Positions 25,148-33,120 of a stretch of 64,000 nucleotides of DNA are shown piece after piece (position 1 is the stretch's first letter; every line of letters begins with the position of its first letter). The stretch spans positions 1,612,001 through 1,676,000 of the forward strand of contig JAWKNO010000003.1 of the NCBI GenBank assembly GCA_041391665.1, given 5' to 3'. The notes beneath the pieces were generated by a model. The model worked only from the letters and a program-made list of their open reading frames with translations. It was not told the DNA's origin and did no database searches. Source of the stretch: Bacteroidia bacterium (lineage in GTDB: Bacteria; Bacteroidota; Bacteroidia; J057). The position numbers were made by a program, and so were the translations under genes.

Positions 25148-25801
25148 CTATTTACTTAAAGCTAAGTATAGATTCGCAAAAACTTCCGCTTGTTGTTCTT
25201 CTCTCATGGTTGCTAGTAGATTTAGCGACTTATAATACACCTCATTCATTTGATAAGAAGATAAGCCTTCAATACTCTGACCTTGCAGTAGAATTTCCTT
25301 TTCAATAAGCTTTTTGAATGGGTTCTGAAGATATAATGATTCTATGAGTTTTTCAGTAAAAAAGAAATCAAAGGCAGCGAAGAGCCTGAACTGTGATTTT
25401 CCGATACACCATGCTTTCATTTTGGCTAACAGAAGATTAACCTGAGTGGTTTCCATCTGTATCATTTCATGGGCAATATTTTCAAGTATTTCGTTTTTTG
25501 CACTCTCGCTTAACGAGGATATAGAATTGTCTATTAAATCCCAACGCATCTCTGCTTGTTTTGGGTTATTCGTTATGTAGCCAGTTAATTCAGGCAATGA
25601 GTATATCGCAAAAAAAAGATCTTCCCCAAACTGATCTTGTAACTTATAGAGTTTTTCTATCATTGGGTTTCCCGGGGGCAATGTAGGTGAGGCCATTCGG
25701 GAAGTGTTCGAAACCTGATTCGATCCACAGGAAAAAATACTAACAAATAGTAATCCTCCACAATATATATAGAAATGCCAATTCGCAACTTTCTTGTTCA
25801 T
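25148..25801 (-). CDS. Lipoprotein of unknown function, cassette D
   Basis: A 217-residue mostly helical protein with a lipoprotein signal (LLFVSIFSC). It lies downstream of another lipoprotein in the same cassette and before a copy of the palindromic repeat. By position it could be a second immunity protein or an unrelated passenger. No family is recognised. Confidence 0.55.
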   Translation of the reverse strand: MNKKVANWHFYIYCGGLLFVSIFSCGSNQVSNTSRMASPTLPPGNPMIEKLYKLQDQFGEDLFFAIYSLPELTGYITNNPKQAEMRWDLIDNSISSLSESAKNEILENIAHEMIQMETTQVNLLLAKMKAWCIGKSQFRLFAAFDFFFTEKLIESLYLQNPFKKLIEKEILLQGQSIEGLSSYQMNEVYYKSLNLLATMREEQQAEVFANLYLALSK

Positions 25802-25928
25802 TTCACATGAAATTATATCATCCGGTTATAGATTAATCTTCAATGGTAACTATTCCTTGTTGCTGCAGATAGATAATTATACCGTTGCCAATTTCCCGAC
25901 CAATGGCGAAAAGGGCTATGCATACTAT
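25802..25928 (-). other. Spacer with coding-like tail after the cassette D immunity gene
   Basis: Directly after the TGA of the upstream gene, the same frame stays open for about 30 codons (IALFAIGREIGNGIIIYLQQ, then QGIVTIED and TAA). There is no start codon with a convincing ribosome site. It may be the tail of another protein joined by recombination, or an extension lost when the TGA arose. Confidence 0.25.
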
Positions 25929-26588
25929 TCATAAATCAGGATTATTTAGATCAATGTGGCGAAGTTTCTCTATTCGCTCATAGACATCCACAACAGGTTT
26001 ATCCTTTGATAGATAATTATATAAAATATCATGGTAAAGATCATAAAATTCATTTCGATCTTTTGATGACAAATATTTCAAGGTGATATTATAAAGGTTG
26101 TCTTCTTGAACGAAATAAGTTGAGTATCCATGATAGGTATTTAAGGAATCCTGTATTTCGAATTCCACAAAGTAGCGTTTCCGATTGTCTTCATACAGAA
26201 ACTCCATAATTTTACACTCCATTGTTTGTTCTGTCCCAGGGGTTTTAAATTGCTGAATGGCCTTTTGCAAGTATTCAGACAAGTGGGTAGTGGAATGCTC
26301 ATATTTTAGCAATACAAAAAATTCATTTGCCTTAAGATTTCCCAACTCTGCATAAAAGAAAAGATTTTCTGTTTTCAGGGGTTTCCAAACTTTTGGGATA
26401 CAGATTAGATCCTCCTTAACCTTATAACACTTCCAATTTTCGGAGGTAAGAGAATCCCCCGATTTTAAATGATATTTTGTTACTGGAATATACCCATCCT
26501 TTGTTGTAGGCTTTTCCTTTTCAAAACTGCAAGCGGATAAAATCCATAGATAACTAAGGACTATAACCAGAAGTTGAGTTCTCGTCAT
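25929..26588 (-). CDS. Putative immunity lipoprotein, cassette D
   Basis: A 219-residue lipoprotein (signal SYLWILSAC). Its body is an alpha/beta fold with many aromatic residues. It overlaps the stop of the cassette D tip gene by 4 bases, a tight coupling typical of toxin-immunity pairs. No known immunity family is recognised. Confidence 0.6.
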   Translation of the reverse strand: MTRTQLLVIVLSYLWILSACSFEKEKPTTKDGYIPVTKYHLKSGDSLTSENWKCYKVKEDLICIPKVWKPLKTENLFFYAELGNLKANEFFVLLKYEHSTTHLSEYLQKAIQQFKTPGTEQTMECKIMEFLYEDNRKRYFVEFEIQDSLNTYHGYSTYFVQEDNLYNITLKYLSSKDRNEFYDLYHDILYNYLSKDKPVVDVYERIEKLRHIDLNNPDL

Positions 26589-26947
26589 TTTTTAATCTGC
26601 ATAATTCGAAAACCTGCTTTAAATTCCCACTCATTGGTAGCTCCTATTTTTTCAATTCCTGCTTCAGGCACAATGATCCCAACATTAATTTCTTCATTCG
26701 AGGAGCTTTCTCCTGTATCCATATTTTCGGAGAACGCTGATTTAGCCGAAGTTGTTACACCTCTAACTGTTGCAGACATCTCCACTTCTTCCTTAGTTTC
26801 TGTTTTCACATCTTTATCTACACTCGCATACTGATACGTAGTCATGTGCGCAAAATCTTCCGCCAGCGGATCCACGCTTACAAACCGCGCCTCTTCCGGG
26901 CCATACCACCGAAAACCATAATCATACCACCCCAGCACAAACCTCAA
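26585..26947 (-). CDS. Rhs core end with short tip of unknown function (cassette D)
   Basis: A 120-residue frame. Residues 5-32 are a typical Rhs core end (LGWYDYGFRWYGPEEARFVS, then VDPLAEDF), here without the 20-bp insert seen in the other cassettes. The tip from about residue 45 is short and has no recognised catalytic motif. It may be a truncated toxin or a small toxin of an unknown type. The next gene overlaps by 4 bases. The core family differs from cassettes A-C (FRWYGPEEARF against ARMYAPDEGRW). Confidence 0.6.
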   Translation of the reverse strand: MRFVLGWYDYGFRWYGPEEARFVSVDPLAEDFAHMTTYQYASVDKDVKTETKEEVEMSATVRGVTTSAKSAFSENMDTGESSSNEEINVGIIVPEAGIEKIGATNEWEFKAGFRIMQIKK

Positions 26948-27083
26948 AGAACAAAATCCAGCTTCAAGGTAGCGATTTTTTTACTGCCGGGAGGCTACCA
27001 ACACCGACAGCTTCCCGCTTACGATCTGTTTGACCAATTCGGCCTTAAGGTATCTGAATAATACTGGTTTTTTCTCGTTTTTT

Positions 27084-27114
27084 GTTGACGCATTTTGTGA
27101 TTTATTGTGTCAAC
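27084..27114. repeat. Inverted repeat at the right edge of the accessory island
   Basis: GTTGACGCA and TGTGTCAAC pair over 9 bases (one G-T) around a 13-base loop. It sits between cassette D and the 3' end of the T9SS dehydrogenase gene, close to where composition returns to that of the rest of the window. It could be a weak terminator or an island boundary mark. Confidence 0.3.
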
Positions 27115-27137
27115 CTATTTTAGGACGAGACCTAGCG

Positions 27138-30100
27138 CTACTCCACCACCAACTTTACCGTGCTCACGGTTGATCCACAACTCATCCTCACAAAGTAGAT
27201 CCCTCTCGCCCAGTCTCTGGTCTGAATTTCTGTTTTTTCCCGTACTTCTTTCGGCTGCCACTGGTAATCCATTACTTGTTTTCCTTCCAGACTCATCACC
27301 TGAATACGTGCCACTGCCGGTTTTTCTGCTTCCACCAAAACCGTAAAAGCATCAGTCGCCGGATTGGGAAAAAGGCTCAATCGGGTATTGGAAAACTGAA
27401 GTACTACTTCCTCTACTTTGCTGTAGTCAAAACTTCCATCGAGATCTACCTGTCTTAACCGGTAAAACAAATGCGAAGATGACTGCCGGGTAATCAATGG
27501 ATCAATAAAGCTGTATTCGAGAACCTTACTGCTGTTGCCTGCTGCCCGCGTAAGGCCGATCTGGACGTAGTCGGTCGCATCATCCGACCGCTCAATGACA
27601 AAATGGCTGCTGTTTGTTTCGTTGGCGGTAGCCCAGGTGAGCTTCGCATCATCCCCCTGCTGTACTGCCGAAAAATCCAGCCATTCTACAGGAAAATTGG
27701 TATCAGGCCCCGTAAGATAAAACGTGGAAAAGCTGGTGGTCTGAAATGTGATAACATGGCTTCCGCCCGGACCTGTGCCCTGTGAAGTGGATGAAGGAAT
27801 AATAACGGTTGGTGTGCCTGTACCCGGAACGCCGGGTATCCCTCCCGAAAATTTGGCAATACGAAGGTCGCCAAGGCTGCTTACATAAATGGAAGCTGCC
27901 GCCAATGCTTCAAATTCTTCCGGGGTGATGTACAGGTCAACGGTTACATTTGCAGATGGTGTTTTTTCAGTGGAAATGTAAAAGCTGCGGTTGGAAAAAG
28001 GAAAACCATTGCTGAAAACACCTGCTGTAAATCCGTGATCAAATGTAGATACCCGCACCTGCCCCAGGTCCTGGTTGTTGTCATTGATGCCAATCAGCGC
28101 ATCTTCATATTCATCCTGAATTTCCAGAATCGCATTGTTAAAGACAGATTCGCATGCGCCATATTCTCCCCGAAGGGCGATATCACTAGCGGAGATGCTC
28201 CCACAAGTACCGCAGTCTGCAATTAACGGGCCGCCATTGGCTATCGATGAAAGCCGGTTGCCGGGAACCGGACGTTCCTGTCCGCCGGAAGGAAGCTGCC
28301 AGCCGATGGCGAGGTTGTCTCCCCCTCCGCCTTCTTTCATGCGGGCTTCGATATAGTACTTTCTCCCCGCAATCAGGTTCTGGGCAATAGATTGCTGCTG
28401 GGGATATTTGTTCCACTCCAGCGAACTGGTCCAGCCGGGAACTGAAGCAATCAAAGACATATTCGTCGAATCCTCATCTGTGCTGAGATATAAAGCGCCT
28501 TCATCGTCGCTGGATATCCAGAAAATATAAGCACCAGTCTCCGGTGCATGAATATATCCCCTGATGCGGGAACCGTAATTGTCAGCGGTGTTGACGGGTA
28601 TTTGCGCAATATTTAGTGTGGAAGAAGTTGATGGAGCCGAACTCCAGTTTACCGCCGAAAGATTTGTGCCGGAAATACCTGTCCAGGTTTCAAAAGTGAT
28701 AAATCCTTCCGGCGCACTGTTCCCGCAATATACAGCGACTACTTTACTGAAATCATCTGTCGAACCTGCACTATCTGTTACGGTCAGCGTTACGGTATAA
28801 TTTCCCGAAGTGTAATATACATGAGCAGGAGTCATTCCTACGCCTGTATTCCCGTCTCCAAAATCCCATGAGTATGACTGAATAGGGCCATTTACATCAT
28901 AGGAGCTGCTGGCATCAAAGTCAAATCCCATAGGCAGGCGTGGACTGTTTTTGACAGTAAATGCAGCTACAGGCAGATCTTCCATGCCCGGACAATCGGG
29001 GTAAATGTCTTTAAAATAGTAATCTGAAAGCCCTGCATCATCAGTAACCGTAAGTTCGACCCGAAAGAAATACAAAATTCCATCACAACCCACAGGTGTC
29101 AGCAGGGTTGTGGTAGAAGGATTGGTATCCACGGGTTCCGGATGGTGGTGGTTGCCATGGTAAAGACTGACCTGCCAGGAATAAGAAAGCCCCGCGCCGG
29201 ACTGTTCGGCATCGTTTACCACCGCTGAAAGCGGCTGATTTACATTCCCGGAGAAGTAGTCTATATTATCAACGCTGGTGGACACAATTCTGGGAGGGGT
29301 ATTGTTGAGCGAAACAATCAGCGTATCTTTTGCTGTTACCATCTGATCGTCTTCGACTGTGAGGATCACGGTGTACGAGGTAGGAGTAGAATTCCCGCTG
29401 TTAAAAGTATGTATTGGATTCATCTGCGTTCCTGCGGGTGTACCATCGCCAAAATCCCAGGTATAGGTGAGAGGGTGATTTTCAGGGTCATAGGACCGGT
29501 CTCCCCGAAGCGGGATAGTCAGCGGAGAAGTACCGTAAATGATGTCTGACCGAATGATCGCTTTGGGTGGTTGGTTGGAAGGGGAATAGCGAATCACCCT
29601 CACCGAACTTCCATTATTGACATAAAAGAGGGAGCCTTCCACCGGACTGGAGTTAACCGCAGTAATCGCTCCGCCTCCGGCGAGAAACTCTTTGATAACC
29701 GTAGGGTTATTGTTTGCATCAAATGTGACATTGCGAATCCACTGTCCGCCGTAATCGGCAAGAAAATACGTGTGCTTGTATTCTGCCGGATAGTCATCTC
29801 CCAAATACCAGACACCGCCCGTTGCGCAGTTGCCCGTAAAGTTGGAGCCGGGAATCTGTGCGCTGCCAATATTATATATCGTGCCATTCACCAGACCACG
29901 GGCTGTACCGCCCCGCCAGTCGAGTTTGGGGCGCGCATGAACTGCGGGTGTATAGGTGGCGTTGTTATAACCCGGCTGATACGTCATTCCTTCCCATTTG
30001 GGCCAGCCAAAGTTTAGTGCCGGGCCGTCGCATACATTTAGTTCCTCTGCACTGTTCCAGCCCACATCTCCGATGTAAAGCGTACCCGGATCTCCATCTG

Positions 30101-30983
30101 TGGGATTATGGCTGCCGGTCTCGGGTCTGAGACTCATCCGGTAGGGATTGCGAAGGCCCATCGCCCACATCCTCGATTTGGGCGAGCGTGGATGAGCGGC
30201 ATCATAAAAAGGATTACTGGGGATCGCGTCGCCATTTGCCGGGTTGATTCTCAAAATTTTTCCATCCTGGCATGTCGAATCCTGGCTGCGGTAAGCGCCG
30301 ATATTCTGGGCAGCTGTGATAATGCCGTAGGTAAGCCCGTTATTTACCCAACCCCCACTCACCTGTCCACCCTGATCTACCTGTTCGTAACTCGCAGCAT
30401 CCCCGCAGGCAGCCATCAACGTGCCATCTGTGCCAAAAACCAGAGACCCCACATGGTGAGACTGGTGAAGACTGGGAAACCCGTTGTGTGCAGAATCACC
30501 TACCAAAACCAGCCGGCTGCTGTAGTCAACAGTAGTAAAATTAGTGGCAGATTCGGCGGTGTAGCGGGTAATTCGCCCGATGGTTGCATCGTAATACTGA
30601 TCGGTGGCAGCATTGTATGACGGCGTACCGTAGTTTAACAGATGGTGAGCATCTACGGTGTACAACAAATAAATATGACCATTACTCAGAAATGCAGGAT
30701 CAAGCGCCACTCCCAAAAGCCCAAAGTCTCGCCAGTTGCCCACTTCTTCACTAATATCAAGCAGCGGTGAGGCAGATTTTATTCCATTTTCTACGATCCA
30801 GACTTTTCCGCCTTTTTCGGATACATACATCCTGCCATTGGCGTCAAAGGTGATGCCGATGGCATTGGTAAATCCGGTCGAATAGACCTGGTCCACAAAG
30901 CCGGCAGGCTGAGAAAACAGTTTCCCGGCATTTAGCAAAAACAGAATAGCAAGAGCAAAAACAACATTGGTAAATGTCTTCAT
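27138..30983 (-). CDS. Secreted PQQ-type sugar dehydrogenase with PKD, PA14 and T9SS domains
   Basis: A 1281-residue multidomain secreted protein. After the signal peptide, residues ~25-475 form a soluble glucose/sorbosone dehydrogenase-type propeller (GLLGVALDPAF, GRITRYT, RMWAMGLRNPYRMS). Two PKD domains follow, marked by YTWDFGDG and YSWDFGDG. A PA14-like domain comes next (GYIHAPETGAYIFWISSDDE, KYYIEARMKEG). The last ~80 residues are a type A T9SS sorting domain (LSLFPNPATDAF ... GIYFVRM). It should be exported through the type IX system and tethered at or released from the surface. The domain makeup suggests sugar oxidation plus carbohydrate binding. Confidence 0.87.
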   Translation of the reverse strand: MKTFTNVVFALAILFLLNAGKLFSQPAGFVDQVYSTGFTNAIGITFDANGRMYVSEKGGKVWIVENGIKSASPLLDISEEVGNWRDFGLLGVALDPAFLSNGHIYLLYTVDAHHLLNYGTPSYNAATDQYYDATIGRITRYTAESATNFTTVDYSSRLVLVGDSAHNGFPSLHQSHHVGSLVFGTDGTLMAACGDAASYEQVDQGGQVSGGWVNNGLTYGIITAAQNIGAYRSQDSTCQDGKILRINPANGDAIPSNPFYDAAHPRSPKSRMWAMGLRNPYRMSLRPETGSHNPTDGDPGTLYIGDVGWNSAEELNVCDGPALNFGWPKWEGMTYQPGYNNATYTPAVHARPKLDWRGGTARGLVNGTIYNIGSAQIPGSNFTGNCATGGVWYLGDDYPAEYKHTYFLADYGGQWIRNVTFDANNNPTVIKEFLAGGGAITAVNSSPVEGSLFYVNNGSSVRVIRYSPSNQPPKAIIRSDIIYGTSPLTIPLRGDRSYDPENHPLTYTWDFGDGTPAGTQMNPIHTFNSGNSTPTSYTVILTVEDDQMVTAKDTLIVSLNNTPPRIVSTSVDNIDYFSGNVNQPLSAVVNDAEQSGAGLSYSWQVSLYHGNHHHPEPVDTNPSTTTLLTPVGCDGILYFFRVELTVTDDAGLSDYYFKDIYPDCPGMEDLPVAAFTVKNSPRLPMGFDFDASSSYDVNGPIQSYSWDFGDGNTGVGMTPAHVYYTSGNYTVTLTVTDSAGSTDDFSKVVAVYCGNSAPEGFITFETWTGISGTNLSAVNWSSAPSTSSTLNIAQIPVNTADNYGSRIRGYIHAPETGAYIFWISSDDEGALYLSTDEDSTNMSLIASVPGWTSSLEWNKYPQQQSIAQNLIAGRKYYIEARMKEGGGGDNLAIGWQLPSGGQERPVPGNRLSSIANGGPLIADCGTCGSISASDIALRGEYGACESVFNNAILEIQDEYEDALIGINDNNQDLGQVRVSTFDHGFTAGVFSNGFPFSNRSFYISTEKTPSANVTVDLYITPEEFEALAAASIYVSSLGDLRIAKFSGGIPGVPGTGTPTVIIPSSTSQGTGPGGSHVITFQTTSFSTFYLTGPDTNFPVEWLDFSAVQQGDDAKLTWATANETNSSHFVIERSDDATDYVQIGLTRAAGNSSKVLEYSFIDPLITRQSSSHLFYRLRQVDLDGSFDYSKVEEVVLQFSNTRLSLFPNPATDAFTVLVEAEKPAVARIQVMSLEGKQVMDYQWQPKEVREKTEIQTRDWARGIYFVRMSCGSTVSTVKLVVE

Positions 30984-31192
30984 GTGGGGGAGTGTGTTGT
31001 AATTTTGAACAAACGACCGCAGTGGGAAATAATTCCACCTGGAAAAAGTACCAGAATGATTACGGTGTTAATTGGGATTGCGCATGCAAGATAATGGTAA
31101 TTTTAGTACAAAAAAAGATCATCAACCTACATATTCCACATCATGTTGCAAATCAGTTAAAAAAAAGGCTCTCAAATTCGTCATTTTGGCAA

Positions 31193-31221
31193 TTGTCACA
31201 TTCAAAAACCGCTTACCTTTG
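31193..31221 (+). promoter_or_regulatory. Promoter of the class D beta-lactamase gene
   Basis: A -33 TTG at 31193-31195, an 18-base spacer and TACCTTTG at 31214-31221, an exact TAnnTTTG match. The beta-lactamase ATG lies 25 bases downstream. Confidence 0.6.
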
Positions 31222-31246
31222 GATGTAAGAAATTATCCTGCCTGAT

Positions 31247-32053
31247 ATGAAAAATATGCCTGATCTGTCTTTTTACCTGTTATCCATTTGCGTTTTATTG
31301 GCGTCGGGTTGTAAGGAAAATATTCCCAAAGGACCCGACTTTGAAAAACATTTTGCTGACCAGCAGATTCACGGCTGTTTTCTTTTGTACGATATGAATG
31401 CAGACCACTACTACGAATGGAATTCACCCAGAATTGATTCTGCTTACCTGCCTGCTTCGACTTTCAAAGTATTTAACTCCCTCGTTGCGCTGGAGGAAAA
31501 GGCGGTTTTGGACGAAAATGAAATTTTCCCATGGGACAGTATTCCCAAACGGGTAGCTTCCTGGAACCGCGACCATAACTTACGCTCTGCCTTTGAATTT
31601 TCGGCCGTATGGTTTTATCAGGAAGTTGCCCGTCGTGTCGGTGAACAGAGAATGCAACACTGGATTGATACTGTGGGTTACGGCAATCAGGATATCTCCG
31701 GAGGAATTGATATGTTTTGGCTCAACGGGGGCTTGCGGATAACAGCCCCCCAACAGGTGGCTTTTTTGCAGCGTCTTTATCACAACGATTTGCCTTTTTC
31801 TCAAAGGAGCATGGATATCGTGAAGGATATTATGATCCGGGAAAAGGGGGATGATTATATTTTCCGGTATAAAACCGGCTGGGCAGACGCTCCTGACCCC
31901 GACATTGGGTGGCTGATTGGCTGGATGGAAAGGCAGGGTAATGTCTGGTTTTTTGCCATGAATATAGATATTCGCAAAGATGAAGACGCTGCCGCTCGTC
32001 TGGCTATTTCCAAAGCTGTGTTTGAAGAATTAGCCGGACAGCATGCCCGCTAA
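31247..32053 (+). CDS. Class D (OXA-type) beta-lactamase, lipoprotein
   Basis: A 268-residue serine beta-lactamase homologue. All class D motifs are present in order: STFK at residues 71-74 (catalytic Ser71, carbamylatable Lys74), SAV at 119-121, YGN at 145-147, and KTG at 209-211. A lipoprotein signal ends in ASGC (Cys22), so it would be membrane-anchored. It could hydrolyse beta-lactams or be a sensor-like relative; which cannot be told from sequence. It has its own promoter and converges with the epimerase gene, their ends overlapping by 4 bases. No mobile element is near, so it looks intrinsic to the chromosome. Confidence 0.9.
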   Translation: MKNMPDLSFYLLSICVLLASGCKENIPKGPDFEKHFADQQIHGCFLLYDMNADHYYEWNSPRIDSAYLPASTFKVFNSLVALEEKAVLDENEIFPWDSIPKRVASWNRDHNLRSAFEFSAVWFYQEVARRVGEQRMQHWIDTVGYGNQDISGGIDMFWLNGGLRITAPQQVAFLQRLYHNDLPFSQRSMDIVKDIMIREKGDDYIFRYKTGWADAPDPDIGWLIGWMERQGNVWFFAMNIDIRKDEDAAARLAISKAVFEELAGQHAR

Positions 32054-33120
32054 TCTCTTCTTTTTACCCCAAGTCCTGGCTGATCAGTCAGATACATTCG
32101 TCCATCGCGGATCGTAAAGCCACCTGAAACCAGGTCTTCAGCGAGATCCAGACTTCCGTCAAGATCAATAAACCGGGTATGCGGACAGGCAAACGCTATA
32201 TGCAACCCGGCGGCTATGCTGATGATACTTTCATCATTGCATCCCCACATCAGGTCTATTCCGGCCAGGCGGGCTGTGTTTGCAATTCTTCTTGCCTGAA
32301 ATATGCCGCCACACTTCATGAGTTTGATATTAAAAATGCCGCAGGCTTTGGGGTGATTGGCGAGTAGCCAGCCATCTTCCGCACGCACCAACGCCTCATC
32401 CGCAGCGATAATTTGCCGTATTTCCCATGGGAGGGATTTCATCTCATCTACCTGTGAGGCGGGCAGGGGTTGCTCCACCAGTTCGAGATCAAAACTCCGG
32501 GTCTCGTGATAAAAGCGGGTAAGCTCTTCCATCGAATACCCCTGATTGGCATCCACACGGATTCCCAGACGCTTACCAAAATCCTGCCTCAATTTTTTCA
32601 GCCGCTCCAGATCTTCATCGAGCGAATGGCCCAGTTTTACCTTAATGATTTTAAATCCCCGCTCCAGATATTCCTGTGCCTCTTCTGCCGTCTCATCCAC
32701 GCCTTTAATGCCAATGGTGATAGAGGTAGCCAGTGAATGCAATTGTTGCCCAAGATATTTCACCAAAGGCACGCCAAGATATTGAGAAAATACATCGTGA
32801 AAGGCAATATCAAGTGCGGCTTTTGCACCGGGATTTTTGGGAAAAATGGTATGCAATTCTTCACAAAGTGAGGCAAGTTCGCGAATATCTCGTCCGATAA
32901 ATCTGTCCAGATTATTGCCACTCAAAGCCGCCATACAGTCGTCCATGGTTTCTCCCACCACCTGCTTGCTCGGATTGGATGCGCCCATACCGATAAGCCC
33001 TGATTCGGTTTTCACCTCTACAAAGCAGATTTCGACATCGGTTACCGTTTTGTAGGCAATCGTGTAGGGCCGGGTAAGATCCAATTCAACGCGACGAACA
33101 GTTATATCCTTTATTTTCAT
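32050..33120 (-). CDS. dgcA: Enolase-superfamily epimerase (DgcA / dipeptide epimerase type)
   Basis: A 356-residue muconate-lactonizing-type enolase-superfamily enzyme. The catalytic lysine motif KVKLG, the metal-binding DANQGY and a late ADE (AADEALV) are present. These proteins were first annotated as L-Ala-D/L-Glu epimerases. Next to a DUF1611 gene, as here, the family includes DgcA, an N-acetyl-glutamate racemase acting in D-glutamate breakdown. It overlaps the DUF1611 gene by 4 bases, so the two are translated together. The specific role is inferred from the gene pair; plain dipeptide epimerase remains the alternative. Confidence 0.75.
   Translation of the reverse strand: MKIKDITVRRVELDLTRPYTIAYKTVTDVEICFVEVKTESGLIGMGASNPSKQVVGETMDDCMAALSGNNLDRFIGRDIRELASLCEELHTIFPKNPGAKAALDIAFHDVFSQYLGVPLVKYLGQQLHSLATSITIGIKGVDETAEEAQEYLERGFKIIKVKLGHSLDEDLERLKKLRQDFGKRLGIRVDANQGYSMEELTRFYHETRSFDLELVEQPLPASQVDEMKSLPWEIRQIIAADEALVRAEDGWLLANHPKACGIFNIKLMKCGGIFQARRIANTARLAGIDLMWGCNDESIISIAAGLHIAFACPHTRFIDLDGSLDLAEDLVSGGFTIRDGRMYLTDQPGLGVKRRD

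Noticed and set aside
18090..27114. Insertion sequence in the accessory island
   Set aside because: No transposase frame or terminal inverted repeats with target duplications could be found around any cassette.
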